64,000 nucleotides of DNA from JAFEDN01 sp963712715 (GTDB lineage Bacteria > Pseudomonadota > Gammaproteobacteria > Coxiellales > Coxiellaceae): contig CAVQJI010000017.1 of assembly GCA_963712715.1 (NCBI GenBank), positions 18,577 to 82,576 on the forward strand. Direction: 5' to 3'. Positions 36,297-45,160 of this stretch are shown one piece after another. A program made the position numbers and the translations under genes. Within the stretch, counting starts at the first letter, position 1; every line of letters begins with the position of its first letter. The notes beneath the pieces are model-generated. The model did not search any database. It had not been told where the DNA came from and saw nothing but the letters and a program-made list of their open reading frames with translations.

Positions 36297-37164
36297 ATTG
36301 AAACTTTCTTCTGAATTCGTGCAGATAGTTAAATATGTCATTCTGTTTGAAAACCGTTGTCAGGATTATAGCTGACATGTTATTCCCGTCGACATGATTA
36401 ACGTCTGCCCCTTTTTCAATTAAAAATTTAACCACTTCCAGATGGCCATATTTAACGGCCAGATGCAGGGGGCTAGCCCCCTTATTCTCACAAATCCCAA
36501 TACAGGTTGTATTAATATCCACATTTAAGTCCAAACAAGCTTTAACCAATATCATTTTTCCCGAACGCGCAGCCACGCATAGCGCCTTTTCTAGAGAAAA
36601 TTTAACGCGCTCAAAAGAATCCTGAACATCCTGCACGCGCCTGCAGGCAATCGCTATCATAAAATTATATTTATTTGGAGGTATCGAATTTATTCCGGCC
36701 ATCTCCCAAATATCCGGGAAATCATCAATTTTATCCCCATAGTTGCTCAGTAATTTGTAAAGGAAATCGAGTATTTTTTGTTGATTATGATCATAAGCCC
36801 ATTCCATCAGTCCAGGTTCTTTAATATCGCCTGCCCCATATATTTCATTATGGGTTGGTTTTTTAGCCATAAAATTAACTATATGTTGATTCTGTGCTGC
36901 TTCAATTAATTCTATTATGCGCGGTTTTAATCCCCGGTAAAGGTCTGCCAAACCTTTCCATAAGGATTGTGAAGTGAGACTGAAATTTTCATGGTGAAAC
37001 ACTAATTGACTCGTGAGTTTCTTTTCATTTTCAGGAAATTCTTTAGGAAAAGTATTTAAAAATATAATTTTTCCTTTAATATCTAAATTTAAAATAATAA
37101 TACTCAAAATCTGCCAGGATAATTTTTCAAAAATAACTGCTTTCATTTGAAATACTCCTTTCAC
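36289..37164 (-). CDS. Ankyrin-repeat protein, possibly with an N-terminal F-box-like segment
   Basis: 291 residues (or 285 from ATG 37146). Residues about 10-40 (FEKLSWQILSIIILNLDIKGK) have the Leu/Ile spacing of an F-box but lack its usual LP start, so this is tentative. The C-terminal ankyrin repeats are clear: EKALCVAARSGKMILVKACL, GASPLHLAVKYGHLEVVKFL and EKGADVNHVDGNNMSAIILT. Probable effector by composition and neighbourhood. Confidence 0.65.
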   Translation of the reverse strand: MKGVFQMKAVIFEKLSWQILSIIILNLDIKGKIIFLNTFPKEFPENEKKLTSQLVFHHENFSLTSQSLWKGLADLYRGLKPRIIELIEAAQNQHIVNFMAKKPTHNEIYGAGDIKEPGLMEWAYDHNQQKILDFLYKLLSNYGDKIDDFPDIWEMAGINSIPPNKYNFMIAIACRRVQDVQDSFERVKFSLEKALCVAARSGKMILVKACLDLNVDINTTCIGICENKGASPLHLAVKYGHLEVVKFLIEKGADVNHVDGNNMSAIILTTVFKQNDIFNYLHEFRRKFQFI

Positions 37165-37198
37165 GATCGGATAAGGACATAGGGCATGCTACCATAAG

Positions 37199-37289
37199 CC
37201 GTTGATCCCTGTCTCTGGCTGGATTATAATAATCCCGCAGTGACGGAATGGTATATAAGTTTCGCATTGACACCTTTACGTTTCGTACA
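37199..37289 (+). repeat. Short direct repeat, second copy
   Basis: Second copy of the 34601-34664 repeat: CCCTGTCTCTGGCTGGATTA then TGACACCTTTACGTTTCGTA at 37268. Directly upstream of the MFS transporter start (37308). Confidence 0.55.
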
Positions 37290-37307
37290 AAAACTGAGGA
37301 CTTGATC

Positions 37308-38582
37308 ATGAGACAGGTACCTAAATTAAGGCTTTTTTGGGTTGTCATGAGTTCTGAACTCGGCAACTATATGTTATTACCTCTGCTGACTTTCATCTTT
37401 TTTGCGGCCAACAGTCCGCTTTTTTCATCTCCCGTTAGCATGACCAAACGTAGCCTGCTATTTGGGTTATGTTTGAGTTTATATAAAATCAGCGGGGTTA
37501 TCGGGTGCACACTGCTCACTGCGCTGTCCGATCATTGTGGCCGGAAAACAGCCCTCAATGCGACGCTGGCCGGTCTTTTGATCGTCGCAAGCTGCGGCTT
37601 GGCGGCGCTGTACCTGCACAGCCCGGCATTACTGATTGGCGGTTATGTTTTGGTGGGTTTGCTGGATACGAATCTGGCAACCGCTCCGGCTATCGCCAGC
37701 GATATGAGTGGCGCTCAAAACCGTATCGTTAATATGGCGACGATGCAATGCGTCATCTCCCTGGGCGCGTGCATTGGACCAGTAATAGGCGGTCAACTGG
37801 CTAACCATCCTCTTCTGCTCCAGACCAGTTACGCCGCACCTTTTTTAATAGCATCGATTATCGCCGTAGTGAGTTTGATTCTTATCCAGTACTGTCCGGA
37901 AACATTAGTGGAAAAGACCGCGCTGCCGTCCTGGCCTCTGAAAAAAATCGCTATGGATTATTGGCGGCTGATTCGCACTCCCCATATCGCCTGGCTTTTT
38001 TTGCTGTTGATCCTTTGCCAGTTTAGCTGGAGCAGTTATTATGAATTTATTCCACCGACGCTAAAAAATATTTTCCATTTTTCTCCCGCCATGACCGGTT
38101 GGTTTGTCGGTCTTATCGCTTTCTGGCTGATTATGGCTTCAGGCGTGGTCATTCGTCTGTTACTGCGGGCCTTTAATTACCGGCAATTAATGTGGTTATC
38201 GATCGGCGCGGTTGCCTTCGGCACTCTGCTCAGCTTATTCGCCAGCGAAAACTCTCTCAACCCCTGGAGCCGTTATGCATTGTGGTTTAGCCCTTTGCCC
38301 ACAGCGATGGGCGATGTGATATTTTTTAGCTTATTTACAGGCTTTCTTTCGCAGTCGGTGTCTTCCGGTCAGCAGGGCAAAGCGATGGGCCTGACCCGCA
38401 CCATCGCGACACTGGTATGGTCTTTCACGGCACTGTTAGGCGGTGGGTTGCTGGCCTGGCATCCCAATGGAGCATTGTTATTCGCACCGGCCGGGGCGCT
38501 GGTCTTATTGGCGATTTTTGGTTTCAGTGCGCAACCTTTTCGGTTTATTAACAGGGAGACTCTTCATGATTCTATGTCTTGA
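37308..38582 (+). CDS. MFS transporter (12-TM drug/metabolite type)
   Basis: 424 residues from MRQVPKLRLFWVVMSSELGN; the earlier frame start at 37248 lies in the repeat. About 12 hydrophobic segments. The loop 2-3 motif SDHCGRKTALNATL and the motif C-like GACIGPVIGGQLA mark the major facilitator superfamily (DHA1/TetA-like). Substrate unknown. It overlaps the coaX start by 17 bp, so the two are likely co-translated; a link to pantothenate or another metabolite is possible but unproven. Confidence 0.8.
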   Translation: MRQVPKLRLFWVVMSSELGNYMLLPLLTFIFFAANSPLFSSPVSMTKRSLLFGLCLSLYKISGVIGCTLLTALSDHCGRKTALNATLAGLLIVASCGLAALYLHSPALLIGGYVLVGLLDTNLATAPAIASDMSGAQNRIVNMATMQCVISLGACIGPVIGGQLANHPLLLQTSYAAPFLIASIIAVVSLILIQYCPETLVEKTALPSWPLKKIAMDYWRLIRTPHIAWLFLLLILCQFSWSSYYEFIPPTLKNIFHFSPAMTGWFVGLIAFWLIMASGVVIRLLLRAFNYRQLMWLSIGAVAFGTLLSLFASENSLNPWSRYALWFSPLPTAMGDVIFFSLFTGFLSQSVSSGQQGKAMGLTRTIATLVWSFTALLGGGLLAWHPNGALLFAPAGALVLLAIFGFSAQPFRFINRETLHDSMS

Positions 38583-39348
38583 TGTCGGCAATACTCATAT
38601 CTTTGGTGGAGTTTTTGATGATCGTCAGATTGTGCTGCGCTTCCGTTATGATACCAAGCAGCCTCATACTTCCGATCAAATTGGCGTATTTTTCCGCAGC
38701 GTTTTAAGGGAAAATAATATCGATGCTCAGAAAATCAGAAAAATTTCGTTGGCGTCTGTAGTCCCCAGCATCGATTATTCTCTGCGTTCCGCCTGCATCA
38801 AATATTTTGATATTGAACCGTTTATTTTGCAGGCCGGAGTAAAGACGGGATTAAAAATAAAAACCGCAAATCCTGCCGAAGTGGGTGCGGATTTAATCGC
38901 GGAAGCTATAGCCGGAGTACACCAGTTTCCGAAAAAAAATTTGATTATCGTCGATTTTGGCACAGCCACCACTTATATTGCCGTCAACGACCGCGAAGAA
39001 TTTTTGGGAGCGACCATTCTACCGGGATTAAAGACTTCGATGGAAGCGCTTAAGGAAAACGCCTCCCGGTTGCCCGCCGTCGAAATCGTAAAACCGGATG
39101 TTATGCTGGGTCGCAACACCATTCAATGCATTCAGGCCGGCCTGTATTACAGTCAGTTGGCGACTTTGAAAGAGCTTACCCGGGGAATTTCGGATCAATG
39201 CTTTGCGGGTTCTCCTCCCATTATTATTGGTACCGGCGGATTTTCATACCTGTTTGAAAATGAAAATATATTTACTCATTTCGCTCCCGATATCGTTCTG
39301 GAAGGACTTTACCTAGCTCTGTTAAAAAATCAGGCGGAGGTGGAATGA
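38566..39348 (+). CDS. coaX: Type III pantothenate kinase
   Basis: 260 residues from MILCLDVGNTHIFGGVFDD (phosphate loop DVGNT). It also has the adenosine-side VDFGTATTYIAV, GATILPGLKTSMEAL and GTGGFSYLF. Phosphorylates pantothenate, the first step of CoA synthesis. The start inside the MFS gene is chosen because it gives the conserved N-terminus. It overlaps the convergent fur 3' end by 19 bp. Confidence 0.93.
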   Translation: MILCLDVGNTHIFGGVFDDRQIVLRFRYDTKQPHTSDQIGVFFRSVLRENNIDAQKIRKISLASVVPSIDYSLRSACIKYFDIEPFILQAGVKTGLKIKTANPAEVGADLIAEAIAGVHQFPKKNLIIVDFGTATTYIAVNDREEFLGATILPGLKTSMEALKENASRLPAVEIVKPDVMLGRNTIQCIQAGLYYSQLATLKELTRGISDQCFAGSPPIIIGTGGFSYLFENENIFTHFAPDIVLEGLYLALLKNQAEVE

Positions 39349-39749
39349 CAGGACTGGCATAAGCCATAAATTGTCAAATGATGATCGGTCATTTTAAAAT
39401 GGGCCTTGGCGGCGATATCCGCCTGATGTTTTTCAATGACTTCATCGACAAATTCAGCCACTTTTCCGCAGTTAACACACACCAAATGATCGTGGTGCCG
39501 ACCCTGCTCCAACTCAAATACCGAATGGCCACCCGCAAAATGATGCCGCCTGACCAGTCCCGCGGCTTCAAACTGGGTGAGTACCCGGTAGACCGTCGCC
39601 AAACCCACGTCTTCGCCCTGCTCCAGAAGGGCCTGATAGACATCTTCGGCGGTTAGGTGATGCGGGTCCGATTTTTCTAATATTTTCAGAATATTAATTC
39701 GGGGTGTAGTCACTTTTAATCCTGCCTGGCGCAGGTCGTTGTGGGACAA
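39330..39749 (-). CDS. fur: Ferric uptake regulator
   Basis: 139 residues: winged-helix N-terminus (DLRQAGLKVTTPRINILKIL, LATVYRVLTQFEAAGLV). Metal sites include HHFAGGHSVFEL and HHDHLVCVNCGKVAEF; CQSCH near the end carries a second Cys pair. Iron-responsive repressor, important for intracellular growth. No clear 19-bp Fur box was identified by eye in the fur-bamE gap. Confidence 0.95.
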   Translation of the reverse strand: MSHNDLRQAGLKVTTPRINILKILEKSDPHHLTAEDVYQALLEQGEDVGLATVYRVLTQFEAAGLVRRHHFAGGHSVFELEQGRHHDHLVCVNCGKVAEFVDEVIEKHQADIAAKAHFKMTDHHLTIYGLCQSCHSTSA

Positions 39750-39895
39750 AATGGCTGCTCCACTGGTAATGTATCCGGGTTTTCAGGCTTATGTCCTGAA
39801 ACCACACTTTCATCGACTGATGCGATGACTATAGCCTAATATAGTCAAACTCCGAATTCAACACTCACTGCTGGTATTGTGGTGATAAATTAGAT

Positions 39896-40228
39896 ATGAT
39901 TCCGCTCATGTGGTTTAAACGTATACTAATTTTGGGAATCCTCTCCGTAATCGGCGTCAGTCTGAGCGGCTGCTGGTTTATTTTTAAACCTGACATCAAA
40001 CAGGGAAATGTTCTTACTCTAAAAAAAATTAATGATCTTCGCCCGGGTATGACTAAAGAACAGGTCACCGCACTGTTAGGCGCTCCAGTTTTGGTGAATG
40101 GCTTCGCCGATAACGAAATGATTTATGTTTATACCATCCAGCCCGGTCATGGCGAGTTTCAAACCCAGCAGCTTAGAATTTATTTTGAGAAGGGACGGCT
40201 GACTCATTATACTTCGAACGTGCATTAA
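39896..40228 (+). CDS. bamE: Outer-membrane assembly lipoprotein BamE
   Basis: 110 residues. Signal peptide with lipobox LSGC (about residues 23-26), then INDLRPGMTKEQVTALLGAP and the SmpA/OmlA fold. Part of the BAM complex that inserts beta-barrels. Divergent from fur, the normal gammaproteobacterial pairing. Its 3' end overlaps the convergent rnfH by 56 bp. Confidence 0.93.
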   Translation: MIPLMWFKRILILGILSVIGVSLSGCWFIFKPDIKQGNVLTLKKINDLRPGMTKEQVTALLGAPVLVNGFADNEMIYVYTIQPGHGEFQTQQLRIYFEKGRLTHYTSNVH

Positions 40229-40493
40229 TCCCGGCGCGGACCTGACGGGCCTGCCGGGGACTTCTTTGCAGAGGCCGGTAAATTTCTACACGATCACCTT
40301 CGTGCACCAAATCGTCCAGAGCGACCCGTTCGCCATATATACCTACCGCCGCCCGGCCTAATATAATCCCGGGAAATTGCTGTAGCACGCCGGAACGCTG
40401 GATCGCCAGTGCTACCGTACAATTTTCAGGGACGCTTAAAGCTATTTCCACCTGATGTTGCGCAGTAGCATACGCGACAGTGATCGTCATCAT
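40173..40493 (-). CDS. rnfH: RnfH/RatB-family (UPF0125) ubiquitin-like-fold protein
   Basis: Up to 106 residues; the RnfH core covers about 1-85 (VAYATAQHQVEIALSVPENC, GILQQFPGI-like VLQQFPGIILGRAAVGIYG, VHEGDRVEIYRPL). The molecular role is unsettled. It normally follows ratA directly; here a 174-bp MITE with a 10-bp duplication separates them. The tail beyond PRQARQVRA overlaps bamE antisense and may be an extension caused by a lost stop. Confidence 0.85.
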   Translation of the reverse strand: MMTITVAYATAQHQVEIALSVPENCTVALAIQRSGVLQQFPGIILGRAAVGIYGERVALDDLVHEGDRVEIYRPLQRSPRQARQVRAGINARSKYNESAVPSQNKF

Positions 40494-40495
40494 GG

Positions 40496-40669
40496 CATGG
40501 CTCCCGCATTAAAACCCATTAACGTCCACTTTTGCTCCATATTTGACGAAAAATCGTCCTCAAAATGCTCACATAGAGTACTATGCTGCGCTTTTTCGGA
40601 CAATTTTTCGTCAAATCTGAAGCAAAATTGAACGTTTTGCGCTGTGTAAATTTTAATGCGGGAGCCCTG
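40496..40669. mobile_element. 174-bp MITE with 19-bp terminal inverted repeats and 10-bp target duplication
   Basis: Ends are CATGGCTCCCGCATTAAAA (40496-40514) and the complement of CAGGGCTCCCGCATTAAAA (40651-40669), one mismatch in 19. The direct repeat GTCATCATGG flanks it exactly on both sides (40486-40495 and 40670-40679). An inner inverted pair (TTTGACGAAAAATCGTCC / GGACAATTTTTCGTCAAA) and a loop with CACATAGAGTACTATGC complete a fold-back. It carries no gene, so it must be mobilised in trans. Removing it with one repeat copy restores a tight ratA-rnfH junction. Confidence 0.85.
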
Positions 40670-40683
40670 GTCATCATGGTGAA

Positions 40684-41115
40684 TTATTTGTAAACCTGCT
40701 GGGCGCGTTTGTGGAAGGCGTCTACCAGCAGGGAGGCTACCTGGTTAAAAACGGGGCCAAACAGCATCTTCAAAACACCCGTGGCCAGTTCAAATTCAAG
40801 GTTCAGCGCTACCCGGCACGAACCCGGATCGAGAGCTTCAAAGCTCCAGAAGCCCTCCAGACTTTTAAATGGACCATTAATAAGGCGCATTTCCACCATT
40901 TTATGTGGCTGCAACCGGTTCAGAGTAGAAAAAGATTTGTGAATTCCCGCCCCGGAAAAGGTCAGCGAGGCGTGAATCTCATCCGCGCTGCGCTCGATAA
41001 CCTCGCTATTAACGCAATATGGAACAAATTGGGCGTATTGCTCAATATCGTTTACTAAATCAAACATTTGTGCGGGAGTATAAGGAACTATGGCGAATTT
41101 ATTAATGACGGTCAT
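40684..41115 (-). CDS. ratA: RatA-family START/ubiquinone-binding protein
   Basis: 143 residues from MTVINKFAIVPYTPAQMFDLVNDIEQYAQFVPYC (the first 20 are diagnostic). Typical COQ10/RatA START fold ending VDAFHKRAQQVY. Reported as an inhibitor of 70S assembly in E. coli and as a ubiquinone-binding protein elsewhere. Divergent from smpB, the standard arrangement. Longer upstream frames overlap smpB and are rejected. Confidence 0.92.
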   Translation of the reverse strand: MTVINKFAIVPYTPAQMFDLVNDIEQYAQFVPYCVNSEVIERSADEIHASLTFSGAGIHKSFSTLNRLQPHKMVEMRLINGPFKSLEGFWSFEALDPGSCRVALNLEFELATGVLKMLFGPVFNQVASLLVDAFHKRAQQVYK

Positions 41116-41169
41116 GGACCTAACCTGATCTCGATAATTACTAAGGGGAATGATAATATAACGCCCACT

Positions 41170-41649
41170 ATGAATAAGCAATCCAAATCTATTGAACGCC
41201 TCATTGTCAGCAATAAAAAAGCTTTCCACGATTATACCATCGAAGAGCGGTTTGAAGCAGGGATTGTTCTGGAAGGCTGGGAAGTCAAAAGCATCCGCGC
41301 CGGACGTTGTCAGCTTAAGGAAAGCTACGTAATCCTTAAAAAGGGCGAAGCCTGGCTGATCGGCATGCATATTTCCCCGTTAATCAGCGCATCCACGCAC
41401 ATTGATCCCGATCCGGTACGCACCCGCAAACTATTGTTACATGAGCGGGAACTCAGCAAGTTGCATCGAGCCAAAGAACGGGAGGGATACACGATCGTCG
41501 CCATCGACCTGCATTGGCATCATAACCGGGTAAAAGCCGAAATCGCCCTTGCCAAAGGCAAAAAAACCCACGATAAACGCGCCGCCACCAAAGAACGGGA
41601 ATGGGGCCGTGAAAAACAGCGTTTACTCCGGCACAGCAGCAAAGTATAA
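41170..41649 (+). CDS. smpB: SsrA-binding protein
   Basis: 159 residues from MNKQSKSIERLIVSNKKAFHDY. EAGIVLEGWEVKSIRAGRCQ and LLLHERELSKL are signature segments, and the basic C-terminus (KKTHDKRAATKEREWGREKQ) inserts in the ribosome. Works with tmRNA (ssrA, 600 bp downstream) in trans-translation. The earlier in-frame start at 41068 overlaps ratA and is not conserved. Confidence 0.96.
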   Translation: MNKQSKSIERLIVSNKKAFHDYTIEERFEAGIVLEGWEVKSIRAGRCQLKESYVILKKGEAWLIGMHISPLISASTHIDPDPVRTRKLLLHERELSKLHRAKEREGYTIVAIDLHWHHNRVKAEIALAKGKKTHDKRAATKEREWGREKQRLLRHSSKV

Positions 41650-41773
41650 TAGATAATTTATACATTTAGTTTTTCGGCGCCCCAAAATTGTCCTATATTT
41701 ATACATAAGAAAAACTGCACTGATAGCAGTTTCATCGTAACGGCATGGACGCCACTTTGCCGGGAGATGAAAC

Positions 41774-42235
41774 ATGAAAAAATTAAACGGTTTTACGACT
41801 ATAATAGTTTCAATAGTGATGGGCGTTGCCATTCCTGGGTATGCCTTGGCGCAAAAGACTTTTGTATTCGATCCTACCCAACATCAGTGGTACGCATACG
41901 ACAATGGTGTGCTGGTAAGGAGCGGGGTTGCTTCAGGCGGAGCCAATTTCTGTCCTGACATTCACAGGGCCTGCCATACTCCGGTCGGCAGCTTTTCGGT
42001 GATTGACAAAGGCGGCCCTGGGTGTAAATCCACGATTTACCCGATAGGTAAAGGTGGTGCGCCGATGCCTTACTGCATGCATTTTACCAAGTTTTACGCC
42101 GTCCATGGCTCTTACGAGGTAGTTCCGGGCCGAAATGTCAGTCACGGCTGTATCCGTATATACCCCGAAGCAGCCCGCTGGCTCAGTGAAAATTTTATGA
42201 CCATAGGCACCCGGGTTATTGTAAAACCTTATTAA
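41774..42235 (+). CDS. Secreted L,D-transpeptidase (YkuD domain)
   Basis: 153 residues. Signal peptide about 1-27 (cleavage near ALAQK), then a YkuD fold with HFTKFYAVHGSYEV and the catalytic SHGCIRIYPEAARWL (His and Cys). It makes or edits 3-3 peptidoglycan crosslinks or attaches proteins to peptidoglycan in the periplasm. GGGAG precedes the ATG at 41774. Lies between smpB and ssrA. Confidence 0.87.
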   Translation: MKKLNGFTTIIVSIVMGVAIPGYALAQKTFVFDPTQHQWYAYDNGVLVRSGVASGGANFCPDIHRACHTPVGSFSVIDKGGPGCKSTIYPIGKGGAPMPYCMHFTKFYAVHGSYEVVPGRNVSHGCIRIYPEAARWLSENFMTIGTRVIVKPY

Positions 42236-42257
42236 AAAATGTATAATTATATATATA

Positions 42258-42686
42258 GGGGGCGACCTGGCTTCGACGCGGGTTGCAAAGCCTAAGGGGC
42301 ATGTCGAGCAAGCAATGAGGCTCGTAAAAACTAAATTGCAAAACCAATAGCTGGAAAATCATTATTCAGCAAAGCTGCCAACGACAGTTTGGCTTTAGCA
42401 GCAGTAGCCGCTTAAGTCATTTTGTCGCCTACCGTCCTAAGAAAACGGTACAGCCCATTGACCGGTGAGTGCTTATGTAGCCGGAGTCTCTCACGAGACG
42501 TGCAATGGTCATAATCATTAAGATCGCCTGCTGGCATGGCTCATGACCAGCAGGTTAAACCGAAGGGCTCGCTGCTAATTTTACCCTGCTTATCGGGTGG
42601 TTAGCAGTCAAATTAAAGATAAGTCTAAGCATGTAGATCCAAGGGTAGAGGATCAGCGGACGCGGGTTCAATTCCCGCCGCCTCCA
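42258..42686 (+). ncRNA. ssrA: tmRNA (10Sa RNA)
   Basis: The 5' end GGGGGCGACCTGGCTTCGACG pairs with CGCCTCC near 42679-42685, and the T-arm GCGGGTTCAATTCCCGC is present. The tag reading frame is at about 42374-42415: (A)ANDSLALAAVAA-stop, an Ala-rich degradation tag with a hydrophobic end. The acceptor is followed by ACGA rather than an encoded ACCA, possibly because a neighbouring integration replaced the 3' edge. The integrase gene next to it reads antisense into the last 60 bp. Confidence 0.95.
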
Positions 42687-43947
42687 CGATATAACTATTT
42701 GATATTAAAGACAAAATTTCATCATTACCCCGTTGTGGGTTTATTTTGGGTTTATTTGCGTAAATTGCCCCCCAGTTATTCACTGGCAAATAGCCCCTTT
42801 TAACTCGGGTATCAGGGATCCATTTACCATAGGTCTTCATCACCATCTGAATGTCTGTATGACCCATTTGGGTGGCTACCCACATCATGTTCTCACCCCC
42901 CGACAACATCATGGATGCATAAGTATGCCGGGTCTGATAAGGATTCCGATATCGAACGCCTGCTTTCTTGAGCGCATGTATCCAGGCAGTTCTGCGTATT
43001 TGATGATCAGTTTCCCAAGGCTGACGGGTACGCGGGTTATGAAAGACTCGTTTACCGATCATAAATGTGTAGGGTTTTTGGCCTTTTAAGGCCGCCAGTG
43101 CTGGCGGCAACAGTAAAACATCACGTTCCCCCGCCTCTGTTTTAGTTCCTTTTACCCGCTTTTTAACGACAGCTCTCACCACATGAACAACGCCATTAAT
43201 CCAATCAATATCGTCCCATTCCAGCGCAATCAATTCAGAAGTGCGCAATCCAGTAAAAAAAGCAAATTGAAAAAGATGCTTAATTTGCTCATCATGGGCT
43301 GCGTCTACAATGGCTTTTATTTCATCCTTATCAAATGGATCTACTTTAAAATCACTCTTACTACTTGCCTTACACAATAATTTTGCAATCACAATTTTAT
43401 CGAGTGGATTACTTTTGATAGAGTCATCATTCAACGCTTGATCTATGACTGCACGCAAGGGTATTAAAATATTACTCACTGTTTTTGAAGTGACCTTAAG
43501 ACCACGCACCCATTGACGAATAACGGTTGGTTTTAAATCCTGAATAGCAATAGTGCCAAAATTGGGCAATAAATGCATATCACAAACTTTTTTATAGCCT
43601 AGATAAGTACTCCATTCACAAGTGGCTTTTATCAGTTCAAGAAATTCATTTAATAATTCACCCACAGTCACATTGGTTCGCACATGGCCAAATCGCCTCG
43701 CCAATCTGGAATTCGGAAAATAATCGGCGTAAGAGAAAGTACCTCGCGCAATAGCGTTCATAATTTCGCCGCGTAACCGATGGGCATATTTAATGTTAGA
43801 CGCAGTGGCTTCCAGCTTAAGCATTTCGCGACATTGAACGTTTCGATAATAAAAAGTAATACGTAGAGTATTACCCGTTTTCCCATACCTTGCCTCTACT
43901 CCTGGCGGAGTTTTGGCAGAACTGCTCGATTGCCGTTTTCTACCCAT
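42625..43947 (-). CDS. Tyrosine integrase of the ssrA-associated island
   Basis: 440 residues. DUF3596-type arm-binding N-terminus (ARYGKTGNTLRITFYYRNVQ), SAM-like core-binding domain, then the catalytic set: TGLRTSELIALEWDD (Arg), QTRHTYASMML (His-x-x-x), QMGHTDIQMVMKTYGKWI (His and Tyr). The last 20 residues (AAGIEPASADPLPLDLHA) are the antisense reading of the ssrA 3' end, a hallmark of elements integrated at tRNA/tmRNA genes. It overlaps the excisionase-like gene by 52 bp. Confidence 0.93.
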   Translation of the reverse strand: MGRKRQSSSSAKTPPGVEARYGKTGNTLRITFYYRNVQCREMLKLEATASNIKYAHRLRGEIMNAIARGTFSYADYFPNSRLARRFGHVRTNVTVGELLNEFLELIKATCEWSTYLGYKKVCDMHLLPNFGTIAIQDLKPTVIRQWVRGLKVTSKTVSNILIPLRAVIDQALNDDSIKSNPLDKIVIAKLLCKASSKSDFKVDPFDKDEIKAIVDAAHDEQIKHLFQFAFFTGLRTSELIALEWDDIDWINGVVHVVRAVVKKRVKGTKTEAGERDVLLLPPALAALKGQKPYTFMIGKRVFHNPRTRQPWETDHQIRRTAWIHALKKAGVRYRNPYQTRHTYASMMLSGGENMMWVATQMGHTDIQMVMKTYGKWIPDTRVKRGYLPVNNWGAIYANKPKINPQRGNDEILSLISNSYIVEAAGIEPASADPLPLDLHA

Positions 43948-44102
43948 TTTTCAACCTCAATCAAATTTATCCATAAATTGCCATCTGGCCCCACTTTACA
44001 ATGTAAACCATCCAGCCATAACCCACGTTTGCGCTTCGCATGGACAGCATTGGCGGTATCACCTGAGTCGTCGCAATATTTCCTCAATTTGACCCATTTC
44101 AT
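43896..44102 (-). CDS. Small excisionase-like DNA-binding protein
   Basis: 68 residues: WVKLRKYCDDSGDTANAVHA, then GLWLDGLHCKVGPDGNLWIN and LIEVEKWVEN, the winged-helix pattern of phage excisionases placed directly before integrase genes. Translationally overlaps the integrase. It likely biases the recombinase toward excision. Confidence 0.7.
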   Translation of the reverse strand: MKWVKLRKYCDDSGDTANAVHAKRKRGLWLDGLHCKVGPDGNLWINLIEVEKWVENGNRAVLPKLRQE

Positions 44103-44247
44103 TTTTAATTTACCCCCATTTTAACAAGTAATCAGCGTGATGACACCTGATTAAGTATTGATAAAGCATTTTGATCACCTCCTCTCATTTTCTAAATCGT
44201 ATTCTGTGAAACTATTTGGTTTTCAGTGTTTTTATTTTGTACATCCA

Positions 44248-45066
44248 CTATTTCCTTTCTTTTTCTTTCCTGAATAAACCAGCCTGGAATAAGGCTAACA
44301 TGGAGAAGGATTCACAACGTGAGCAAGGTTTTTCTTCTGTACTGTTTTTGGCATGAGCATTTGAGCTATTGACTTGCTCCCATTTATCGGCCCCTCCCTG
44401 AGCAATGGCTTCATTTAGCACTTTGATCATCAAAGGCTCACTTAAGCTCAAAAAATAGCGTTGTTTCTCCGGGGGGAATTCGCTTATTTTAAATGCTCGA
44501 AAAATGGACAATCCTTTATTGACCGCCTCTGGTAATTCAGGGACTCCATTTTTCACTATTTTTTTAGCTTGCTGATAAGTTTTGTAGTTATCAAAATAAA
44601 TTTTGTAGTTACCCAAACCAACCAATTTAACCGCTATTTCTTCTGTCCGACCTCGTAATACTAGTTTTTTATCTAAAATATCATCAAAATTAATGATCAC
44701 TTCGGGAAAATTTTCCCTAAGTGAAAGATCAGTTCTAGCCCCTTTTCGGCATCCTAAAGCCGCTTCATGGGCTAAACCAAGTTCTACTTGCTGTATAAAG
44801 CTCAGTGGAGGCTGGCTGCGTTTGAGGATTTCAACTTCAGCTTTTAAGGTGGCTATATATGCCTTATCTCTGTCTGAAACTAATTGATCTCTGGTCACTC
44901 TCCAATTCGTCGCTTTTTCTATTTTCATCGCATTTTTCAGGGTAATAGCTCGCGATCCGCTAAGCCATTCGGAAATACGGTCTACGTCAATACCCGTAAG
45001 CTCCGAGAGCCGATTGCGACTTCTGCAGATTTTAATAGCTACCCATAAAAAATAGATATTGGTCAT
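44248..45066 (-). CDS. Island repressor-like HTH protein
   Basis: 272 residues. The N-terminal helix-turn-helix of YdaS/Cro type (RLSELTGIDVDRISEWLSGS, AITLKNAMKIEKATNW) is followed by a coiled segment and a middle domain without a known family. Transcribed away from the phage-type replication genes, with a palindromic region between, as in phage immunity regions. It probably represses the rightward genes. Confidence 0.6.
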   Translation of the reverse strand: MTNIYFLWVAIKICRSRNRLSELTGIDVDRISEWLSGSRAITLKNAMKIEKATNWRVTRDQLVSDRDKAYIATLKAEVEILKRSQPPLSFIQQVELGLAHEAALGCRKGARTDLSLRENFPEVIINFDDILDKKLVLRGRTEEIAVKLVGLGNYKIYFDNYKTYQQAKKIVKNGVPELPEAVNKGLSIFRAFKISEFPPEKQRYFLSLSEPLMIKVLNEAIAQGGADKWEQVNSSNAHAKNSTEEKPCSRCESFSMLALFQAGLFRKEKERK

Positions 45067-45116
45067 TCCATCATCCGTTTGAGGATTCCTGTCAAAGCTC
45101 CCCTTTGATTTTTATG

Positions 45117-45160
45117 CTACCTAAAAAATTTCCTGCATTTGCAGGAAGTTTTTTAGGTAG
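45117..45160. promoter_or_regulatory. 20-bp-arm palindrome in the divergent control region
   Basis: CTACCTAAAAAATTTCCTGC and, after a short loop, its complement with one mismatch (GCAGGAAGTTTTTTAGGTAG). Located between the repressor-like gene (minus) and the replication genes (plus). Could be an operator pair or a bidirectional terminator (T-run on both strands). Confidence 0.55.

Noticed and set aside
45117..45160. Possible replication origin of the island
   Set aside because: Only one palindrome, no iterons and no AT-rich unwinding block next to it; an operator or terminator is a simpler reading.
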